A stretch of 64,000 bases of DNA from Crateriforma spongiae (GTDB lineage Bacteria > Planctomycetota > Planctomycetia > Pirellulales > Pirellulaceae), in assembly GCF_012290005.1 (NCBI RefSeq), contig NZ_JAAXMS010000002.1, positions 930,001-994,000 on the forward strand. The letters run 5' to 3'. Position 1 is the stretch's first letter. Each line of letters begins with the position of its first letter. This document shows, in pieces, positions 54,296 to 61,388 of this stretch. The notes beneath the pieces were generated by a model. It saw only the letters and a program-made list of their open reading frames with translations, did no database searches and was not told where the DNA came from. The translations under genes and the position numbers were made by a program.

Positions 54296-56113
54296 TCACG
54301 GCGACAATCGTTCCAACATCATCAACCGAAACTCGATCGCTTGGTCGCCTGGAATCTCGGTCGCGTGCAGCGAAAGCTTTTGGGGCCCCGCCTGCAGATC
54401 GATTTCCCCGACCGGGAGATCGGCCCACCGCTTCACGTAGCCTTCCTGACGCGGAAACAAGTCTTCATCGGCGCCGATCAGGGGCACATCGTTGGGCTTC
54501 TGCACGACGGCGGAAACGCTCGCCCCACGCGCCGTCAGTTTCAGACGCGTGCCGACCGACGATGCCGGGCAAGCGTACTTGATCATGACCTTATAACGCC
54601 CCGCTTCCGCAACATGAACATCCCAGTCGATCGTTTCGTCCGTGGATGTCCAGTTTCCAAAGAACGTGCAATTGGGAAATCTGTTGGACCGCTGAATATC
54701 GCCGGTGCTGTTCGCATCACGTGCGGGCAACTGCGTCAGTGCCATGTCGGGATGGCCGATGATGAACGGTCGCGATTCGGGGTCAATCGCATTGCTTGCC
54801 AAGGTCGATTCGGTGGCCCGGCGTAACGCGTCGGAAAGCTCTGATGCAACCTGCGGTAACTGCTGAGCCAAATCGACGTCTTCGACCGGATCCGATTGGA
54901 TATCGAACAATTGGCCGGTGCTGTGATAGCGATACTGGCTGGACCGCACGCTGGCCTTGTTCTTCCACCATGAAAACAACAACCGATCGTCCGATGATTG
55001 CGGTGAATCACCGGTTAGTACGGCGACTTGGGAAACACCGTCGATTTTGTGGGCGTTCATTCCATCATGATTCGCCGCGAATCGCTGGCGGTCTTGTTCG
55101 CTAATTCCCGCCAACTGCATCAGCGTGGGCATCAAATCGATCGCCCCCATGACCTGATTGACTTCCGTACCTGCGTCGATCTTGGCCGGATACCGGACCG
55201 TACATGGTGACCGCAATCCGCCTTCGTTGACCGACCCTTTGCGACCACGAAGCCCCGCGTTCCAGCGTGCCTTGTTTGGACCGTTGTCACTGAAATAGAT
55301 CACGATCGTTTCATCGGCGATGCCCTGTTCGTCCAGGCACTTCAGGACACGTCCGACGTTGTCGTCGATGTTGGCCACCATCGCCAACGCGGCGCGGGTG
55401 AAGTCTTTGTTTTCCTGTTTCGCGTTGTTGGGATCCGGATCGCTCGTGATGTCACGGTTTCGATACTGTTGCCAGTATTCGTCCGGCGCCTGCATGGGTG
55501 AATGCGGCGTGTTGTACGGCAGATAGACAAAAAACGGCTGATCCCCGCTTTGACGTATGAAGTCGATCGCGTGATTGGTCAAATCATCAACGATGAACCC
55601 CTCGCCTTCGACCAAACGCCCGTTGTGTTCCAACATCGGCGAGTGGTAGTTGCCCCAATGTCCGCTGCAAAAACCATAGAAATCATCGAACCCACGAGAA
55701 TTCGGATGATAGGGTGCCTGCATTCCGTTGTGCCATTTGCCATAGGCGGCGGTTCGATAACCGGCATCGCGAAACAGATCAGCCACGGTGACTTCATCCG
55801 TATTCATTCGCTCGCCACCGGACGAAGTACTGGTCACTCCCATGCGTGTGTGATAGCGACCGGTCAGAAACTCGGCTCGTGTCGGTGAACAGACGGCACA
55901 CACATAGAAGTGCTGAAGCCGCGCCCCGTCACGTGCCAGTGAATCGATGTTGGGCGTTTGAAAGTTGGGATTTCCGGTCCAGCTAAGGTCACCGAACCCC
56001 TGATCGTCGGCCAGGATCACGACCACGTTGGGACGATCGTCGGCCGGCAAATTGCCAACGCCTTTGACCAAAACAAAAAGCACCAACGTTGCGAAGCGAT
56101 GAATTTTCAGCAT
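54296..56113 (-). CDS. S1 family sulfatase with C-terminal beta domain, secreted
   Basis: This 605-aa sulfatase starts at ATG 56113 with a signal peptide (MLKIHRFATLVLFVLVKGVG); the longer frame to 56221 has none. RPNVVVILADDQGFGDLSW and CSPTR (formylglycine Cys75) followed by AEFLTGRYHTRMG are intact, as is YFSDNGPNKARWN. After the sulfatase core (about 450 residues), a C-terminal part (TFFGNWTSTDETIDWDVHV, YKVMIKYACP) resembles a carbohydrate-binding beta-sandwich. It lies 104 bases downstream of a TIM-barrel isomerase gene on the same strand. Confidence 0.87.
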   Translation of the reverse strand: MLKIHRFATLVLFVLVKGVGNLPADDRPNVVVILADDQGFGDLSWTGNPNFQTPNIDSLARDGARLQHFYVCAVCSPTRAEFLTGRYHTRMGVTSTSSGGERMNTDEVTVADLFRDAGYRTAAYGKWHNGMQAPYHPNSRGFDDFYGFCSGHWGNYHSPMLEHNGRLVEGEGFIVDDLTNHAIDFIRQSGDQPFFVYLPYNTPHSPMQAPDEYWQQYRNRDITSDPDPNNAKQENKDFTRAALAMVANIDDNVGRVLKCLDEQGIADETIVIYFSDNGPNKARWNAGLRGRKGSVNEGGLRSPCTVRYPAKIDAGTEVNQVMGAIDLMPTLMQLAGISEQDRQRFAANHDGMNAHKIDGVSQVAVLTGDSPQSSDDRLLFSWWKNKASVRSSQYRYHSTGQLFDIQSDPVEDVDLAQQLPQVASELSDALRRATESTLASNAIDPESRPFIIGHPDMALTQLPARDANSTGDIQRSNRFPNCTFFGNWTSTDETIDWDVHVAEAGRYKVMIKYACPASSVGTRLKLTARGASVSAVVQKPNDVPLIGADEDLFPRQEGYVKRWADLPVGEIDLQAGPQKLSLHATEIPGDQAIEFRLMMLERLSP

Positions 56114-56217
56114 GCTTGGATTCCTATCAATCGATCGTGCGAGCGACGCACACAGCGGGCCGCACACTGTGCAGGGTGGGCCGATGGTTTTCAATGCAAG
56201 GGAAAAAGAAAACGCCG

Positions 56218-57144
56218 TCAAATACCGGCGTCGGTCATCCAGCGATCAAGCGTCGCCAAGTCATCGCGTATCGCATCGATATGTTTGGGGACCAATGCCG
56301 GATCGGCATGGTCCAAGTATTCTTCGTGCAATGAAATCGGTCCGCTGAAATCGGAATCGGCCAGCATCTTGAAGAACGCGGGATCGACCATGCCCTGCCC
56401 CAACGGAACATTGATCACTTTCGTGCCGTCCCAATCAAAGTCTTTGACATACACCGTATCGATGTGGGGCCGAATCAGTTGGAACGTCAACGGCCAACTG
56501 GTTCCACCTTCCACAGTGGCGTGACGAATGTCGTAGGCGACGGCCAAGTCTTTCGGATCGATGCCGTTCAAGATGTACCGTAGATCCCACAACGGTGCGC
56601 CCATCGTGTTGCGTCCGGCATGGTTCTGGTACAGACCACAAATCCCCAGCCGCTCATTCAATTCCGCCAAGTCAATCAGTTTCTGTTTCCACTGGTCCAA
56701 CTGTGGCACGATCGGCTTGGACAAATCGTATTTGAAGTAACCCAGTCGATAGCGACGCACACCCAGGTCGGCGGCGACTTTCAACAGTTCACGATTGGTG
56801 GCGTCATCGGCGTTGTTGATGGCCGACGTCAGCACGGTGATTTCCAAATCACGTTTCTGTAGTGCTTTCACCAGCTTGGGCAGCTTCTGGGCAGCGTCCT
56901 TCGGTTCGACATGACCGCGTGGTCGGACCGGTGCTTCCAATCCATCGAACCCCAGATCGGCGACGCGAGCCGCCAAGTCGTCAAACGAAAGCGATGTCAG
57001 CGGCTTGGTGAATACACACAGGGGAATCGATCGCTTGGCGGGCCGGTCGGGCGATTGTGCCGACGCACGGTGGGGCTTGGGCATTGCCGCCGCCAACGTC
57101 ATCGCGGCGGAGGAAACCAAAAAAGTGCGGCGTTGCGCTTTCAT
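56218..57144 (-). CDS. sugar phosphate isomerase/epimerase (xylose isomerase-like), Tat-exported
   Basis: This 308-aa protein has a signal with QRRTFLVSSAAMTLAAA and an AP endonuclease 2-type TIM barrel: LGFDGLEAPVRP, YRLGYFKYD, LYQNHAG, VAYDIRHAT, VYVKDFDWDG and ISLHEEYLD. The acidic and His residues fit a metal site. The ATG at 57144 starts the signal; the frame upstream to 57336 is a chance extension. It shares a strand with the sulfatase gene downstream, suggesting a role in sulfated-sugar use. The substrate is unknown. Confidence 0.8.
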   Translation of the reverse strand: MKAQRRTFLVSSAAMTLAAAMPKPHRASAQSPDRPAKRSIPLCVFTKPLTSLSFDDLAARVADLGFDGLEAPVRPRGHVEPKDAAQKLPKLVKALQKRDLEITVLTSAINNADDATNRELLKVAADLGVRRYRLGYFKYDLSKPIVPQLDQWKQKLIDLAELNERLGICGLYQNHAGRNTMGAPLWDLRYILNGIDPKDLAVAYDIRHATVEGGTSWPLTFQLIRPHIDTVYVKDFDWDGTKVINVPLGQGMVDPAFFKMLADSDFSGPISLHEEYLDHADPALVPKHIDAIRDDLATLDRWMTDAGI

Positions 57145-57437
57145 GATGATCCGATCAAAGAATCCAGCCGATCGACGCGCACAGCGTCTGCCGACGACGG
57201 CGGGAAATTTGGCTGAAAGGGAGGTGGGGGAAGGATGCACAGGCGGATTGGCCCGAATACGCCATCCACGATACTGAACGCCCCCAGCATAAACGCGCGG
57301 ACGTTCCGGTGGGGATTGGGAGTGCAATCGGGTCAATCTGCGCCGCCACAGACGACACGAACGATCGCCCGCCGAACATCGATGCAGGCCGCGGCAACGA
57401 ATGTCACCTGGCGGCCAAAAGAAGGGCCCACGACGTC

Positions 57438-58379
57438 TTAGCGCGGCTGGTCAGACGTCGAATCCGACACCATCGCTTCAAAACGTTTGCCCGCGACCGC
57501 ACGATAGCGTGATCGAACCGAATGATCGGGGACCAGACAAATCGCTTCGCCCGTGAATCGCTTCTGCATCTGAGCATCGGTCCAGCTGACCAAGCCAATC
57601 GCCGGATCTCCGATCAGCCACAAACCATCGTCGGTTCGCCCCAACACGGTGATGGCATGACGCTCCTGTGACGCCCCGAACCATCGGCTTAGCGAACCGT
57701 CGGAATCTTCCACCCCAAGTCGCACGATCGCCACGTTGGGAACCTGGCCTCGATGAATCCACTGTCGCGAGTCGGGGGATGCCGGCTGAGGCTTCAGCCC
57801 TGCGTGGGCACTGGCCAATGTCAGACCACGGTACAAACCCAGCGGTTCGGTTCCCCAGCGGCTGGTGAAACAGGTCGCCATCAAGTCCTTTTCGCTGGAC
57901 CGAATGTCATGTTCGGACAGCAACGTCGCAGCCGAAGCCGGACCACAAGTCGATGGATGCGATTGCAGACAAACACCGCGTCGCCACCCGATCCAGTCTT
58001 CGTCCAGCACCGTCGCCGGCGCGATCCAGGGGCGGGCAAAGGGGCCGACCCAAAAACAGCCCGCCAGGATCCACAACAACCCGACCGTCGCCGGACGATG
58101 CCAGCGATGCAGCCCTGGTGTGGCCGTCGCCAACCCCGCGGTGAAGCACAGAATCGCAGGCATCCAGTTGGCCCAAAAAATTGCCTCGGCACTGGGCAGA
58201 ATCACCGCCCACAGCAAACGGCCGCTCAAAACCCAAGCCGCAACGAGTGCCAGCACCACCACCATCGAAAACAGCAGGGGCGAAACCTGATTCTGGCGTC
58301 CCAGACGCCGTCCGGCCGCCCAGCCGCCTAGACCGAGACCGGCTGCCGCAAATAGGGCGGCTATCGTCTCCAAGGTCAT
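57438..58379 (-). CDS. membrane-anchored peptidase C39-like protein
   Basis: This 313-aa protein has about four N-terminal membrane helices (residues 5-20, 36-52, 66-86 and 98-112). A papain-like C39-type domain follows, with Gln139 and Cys145 (STCGPAS), His241 (RHAITVLGR) and Asp258 (IGDPAIG) in the right order for a catalytic set. C39 peptidases usually cut double-glycine leader peptides and are fused to ABC transporters; here no ABC part or precursor peptide is visible. It may process another protein or be a bare protease. Confidence 0.7.
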   Translation of the reverse strand: MTLETIAALFAAAGLGLGGWAAGRRLGRQNQVSPLLFSMVVVLALVAAWVLSGRLLWAVILPSAEAIFWANWMPAILCFTAGLATATPGLHRWHRPATVGLLWILAGCFWVGPFARPWIAPATVLDEDWIGWRRGVCLQSHPSTCGPASAATLLSEHDIRSSEKDLMATCFTSRWGTEPLGLYRGLTLASAHAGLKPQPASPDSRQWIHRGQVPNVAIVRLGVEDSDGSLSRWFGASQERHAITVLGRTDDGLWLIGDPAIGLVSWTDAQMQKRFTGEAICLVPDHSVRSRYRAVAGKRFEAMVSDSTSDQPR

Positions 58380-59034
58380 GACACGGCTCCTCCAACAGGT
58401 GGTAACTACACTCCGTCTTCTTTGTGAATTTTTCGCAAAGATTTAGGCCATTCTACGTGAATAATGATCGGAATTCCATCCAAGTTTAGCTCACGAGAAA
58501 TGCAGTGCCGGAGATGAAATCCGACTGTTTCTGTGACCTAAAGTCTCAAAAATGGACAATGGAGGAAGAATACCGACCATTAATTCGCCAGTCCACGTCA
58601 TTTGAGCCTCTAAACCGCTCGCAATCGTGGATGCGACCTTCTTGACGCTTGCCGACGCAAATCACGCGCCTGGCATGAAATTTTTTTGAAGAAACGTCCC
58701 GGGCCGCTGGGCCCCCAGTCCTCCCAGACTCTCTATACCTCACAAAACGGAGGCGAGACTGGGGTCCGGATCTGACAAGTCGGATGGCCGCCGCGAAGCA
58801 AAGCAGTGCTTGCCAGCCGGGTCAGCATTCCCGGCCGGGCTCGAATGCCGATTTGCGAGACGGCGCGGCGTGAAAAATGCGGCAGAGCGCCGGCAAAGCC
58901 GCTTGGTAAACGCGGCGAAAGAATTGCCTTGAAATCAGGCGGCTGCATTGGGCTCGGCCCGACTGCTTCGGACCGAGCGGGTTCTGGTCAATTCAGATCT
59001 GGACTAATTTGCGTGACCCAAATGAGGCGATGAT
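58380..59034. other. gene-free region with inverted repeats
   Basis: About 650 bases hold no convincing gene; the first half is more AT-rich than its surroundings. An 11-bp stem with one mismatch (GGCCCCCAGTC with GACTGGGGTCC) spans 58710-58767. A second stem-loop is at 58952-58978. A 75-codon plus-strand frame (58806-59033) has no family resemblance. Confidence 0.45.
58952..58978 (-). terminator. candidate terminator after DUF1080 gene
   Basis: An 11-bp stem with one internal mismatch and a 5-base loop (GCTCGG-C-CCGA, CTGCT, TCGG-A-CCGAGC) lies 57 bases beyond the DUF1080 stop. There is no following T-tract on the minus strand. Confidence 0.45.
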
Positions 59035-59766
59035 TCAGTCCAGCGGCAACAGCTTGATGTTCTTGAACCGGACCACCATCGCGGGGCCACGGTGCAGCTG
59101 CAGGGCGATCACACCCGACTTGGCGGCTTTGTCGGACTGATGGTCGATCGTCTCGCTGACCTTCGCACCATTGATGTAGTGGATCAAATGATTTCCGTCG
59201 GCGACCACGCGGAACTCGTTCCATTTTCCGGGATGGATCCCGGCGGCTAATGCTTGGGAATCTGCAAACGTCTCCGGCGTCTTCTTGCCGTCTGCACCGA
59301 TGGTCACCTTGGTCCCGCGCAAGGTCAGGATGCCGCGTGCTTTTTCCTCGTACAGGATGCCGGCGAACTTGTTGGCAAAATCGATGTCGGCCTGGTAACC
59401 CGAAACGACGAACTTGTCTTGGTCGATCACGCGGCTGCGATACTGGATCCCTGAATTGCCGCTTTCGATCTTGAACATCAGGACCAATTGGAAATTCGAA
59501 GGCTGTCCGTCTTTCCAGACCAAGAACGTGTTGCCGTCGATCGGATCGTCTTCACTGGTGCGTCCCACGATCGCACCGTCTTCGACCGACCAAAGATCAT
59601 CGCGGCCTTCCCAGCCGTCCAAGTCTTTGCCATTGAACAGAATCACCGGCTGAGTGATCGTTTGGTCATCAGCACCCGCGGCAACATCGTCCGCATCGAC
59701 GGATGCCGAGAGTCCAATCAAGGTGCAAACACAGAACAGAGCGCAGCGACGCAGGAGGGCCAACAT
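59035..59766 (-). CDS. DUF1080 (3-keto-disaccharide hydrolase) family protein, secreted
   Basis: This 243-aa protein has a signal peptide (MLALLRRCALFCVCTLIGLS) and the DUF1080 jelly-roll pattern: ILFNGKDLDGWEGRDDLWSV, GNTFLVWKDGQPSNFQLVLM, SGNSGIQYRSRV and MVVRFKNIKLLPL. Members include 3-keto-glycoside hydrolases and uncharacterised secreted sugar-binding proteins. I chose the ATG at 59766; the longer frame to 60039 overlaps the end of the dihydroorotase gene. Its role here is unknown, but exported forms are common in planctomycetes. Confidence 0.87.
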   Translation of the reverse strand: MLALLRRCALFCVCTLIGLSASVDADDVAAGADDQTITQPVILFNGKDLDGWEGRDDLWSVEDGAIVGRTSEDDPIDGNTFLVWKDGQPSNFQLVLMFKIESGNSGIQYRSRVIDQDKFVVSGYQADIDFANKFAGILYEEKARGILTLRGTKVTIGADGKKTPETFADSQALAAGIHPGKWNEFRVVADGNHLIHYINGAKVSETIDHQSDKAAKSGVIALQLHRGPAMVVRFKNIKLLPLD

Positions 59767-59965
59767 ATTGATCAGTCCACAAGATGGGGAGAGAAATTCG
59801 TGGGGCGGGAAGACAACGAACTGACGTCGAACCGATGCAAATGCGACGGTGTCGAATTCATTTCGCCCCCACAGCTTAGCTGAAACGGTGGCACGATCGG
59901 CGCCGGTTCCGTTGCTTTGGCCGGTGTCAACAATCTCGGCCAGGTTCGCACCAAAGTCGGGAAAC

Positions 59966-61324
59966 CTAGCGGGGCCCGATTCCATCGGTCGTGGCCCAGA
60001 ACCCGCCGCGGGCGTGATCGAACAGCGGTTTTTGTCCACGGTGATTCACGTCGAAGCCGTCACGCCGGCTCCAAACACGGTGCCCCGCGACGAAGGTTGC
60101 GATCGGCCAACCGGTCGTCGTTACGCCATGCCAGGGACTCCACCGCGACTTGGTGTGCTGGTGCTGATCCAGAATGGTTTGGGACAGTGCCATGTCCACC
60201 AAGACCAGGTCCGCATCGTAACCGTTTTCGATTCGACCTTTCCCCGTAATGCCCCAAACCCGTGCCGGTGCGTCGCACATCCAGGAAGCGACGTCGGTCA
60301 AACGACAGCGGTCTTGGCTGACTTGGTTCAACATCAACGCCAAACTGTTTTCGACGGCGGGCAAGCCGCTGGGTGATTTCGGATAGGCGACCGATTTTTC
60401 ATCCAACGTGTGCGGCGCGTGATCGGTGGCGATGACTTGGACATCACCATCCAACAATGCTTTCCACAACCCGTCATTGTCGGCGGCCGTTTTGATCGAC
60501 GGATTCATTTGAATCCGTGTTCCCAGTCGCTGGTAATCGTCGACGTTGAAAAACAAATGATGCGGGCAGACTTCCGCAGTGATCCACGGTTGTTGACCGC
60601 GAATCAGTGGTACTTCCGCCGCAGTCGATACGTGCAGAACGTGAAAGCGATGCTGATGACGAACCGACAAGTCGATCGAACGTCGCGTGGCGATCAACGC
60701 GGCCGATTCATCACGAATCCGTGAATGGTCGCGGACATCCGTCGTGTCGGCGTACTTGGCACGGTTGGCATTGACCGTCGATTCGTCTTCGCAGTGCGCA
60801 CAAATCGGCAGATCGGTTTCGGCGAAAATCCGTTCCAGTGCCTCCTGTTGATCGACCAACAGATTGCCCGTGCTGCTGCCGATGAAAATCTTGATGCCGG
60901 GAAAGTTGGCGTCCGACGCGGCTTTCAGTTCATCAACATTGTCCGGCGTGGCACCGATGTAAAAGCCGTAATTGACCAGCGACTTTTCGGCTGCCAACGC
61001 TTCTTTGGCTCGGATGCCGTCACAGGTCACCGCGGGCGGCACCGTGTTGGGCATTTCCAGGAATGTCGTCACACCGCCCGCCGCGCAAGCGCGCGACGCG
61101 GTCGCCAAGTCTTCCTTATGGGTCAGCCCGGGGTCGCGAAAATGGACTTGGTCATCCACAACACCGGGCATCAGATGCAGCCCCTTGGCGTCGACGATTT
61201 CATCGGCCGCGGCATCCGGTGACGCATCGGTATCGGCGATGCGGCCGTCGCGAACCAACACGTTGCAAGTTCGAACGCCGTCCGGAAAGACGACTTGAGA
61301 TCCGCGAATCAGCAGGCTGGACAT
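59966..61324 (-). CDS. pyrC: dihydroorotase
   Basis: This 452-aa amidohydrolase catalyses ring closure of carbamoyl aspartate in pyrimidine synthesis. It has [35 protein letters not shown] (expected carbamylated-lysine region), [10 protein letters not shown] and [13 protein letters not shown]. The first metal His is replaced by Gln (DQVHFR), as I recall for the Bacteroidetes-type dihydroorotase subgroup, so it is probably a normal variant. The ATG at 61324 (MSSLLIRG) is preferred over the one three codons upstream. Hydantoinase or allantoinase is a weaker alternative. Confidence 0.85.
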   Translation of the reverse strand: MSSLLIRGSQVVFPDGVRTCNVLVRDGRIADTDASPDAAADEIVDAKGLHLMPGVVDDQVHFRDPGLTHKEDLATASRACAAGGVTTFLEMPNTVPPAVTCDGIRAKEALAAEKSLVNYGFYIGATPDNVDELKAASDANFPGIKIFIGSSTGNLLVDQQEALERIFAETDLPICAHCEDESTVNANRAKYADTTDVRDHSRIRDESAALIATRRSIDLSVRHQHRFHVLHVSTAAEVPLIRGQQPWITAEVCPHHLFFNVDDYQRLGTRIQMNPSIKTAADNDGLWKALLDGDVQVIATDHAPHTLDEKSVAYPKSPSGLPAVENSLALMLNQVSQDRCRLTDVASWMCDAPARVWGITGKGRIENGYDADLVLVDMALSQTILDQHQHTKSRWSPWHGVTTTGWPIATFVAGHRVWSRRDGFDVNHRGQKPLFDHARGGFWATTDGIGPR

Positions 61325-61388
61325 GGCGATCAAGAAAAATCAGCGTGAAAGGGGCAAGCGGTTGCGGGGCTTCGACTGACCGCGCAGC

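Noticed and set aside
58806-59033. 75-codon plus-strand frame
   Set aside because: No family resemblance and no start signal; it overlaps a stem-loop at its end.
60000-61324. Loss of the first metal-binding His in dihydroorotase (DQVHFR)
   Set aside because: I recall the same substitution in the Bacteroidetes-type dihydroorotases, so it is likely a normal subgroup variant and not decay.
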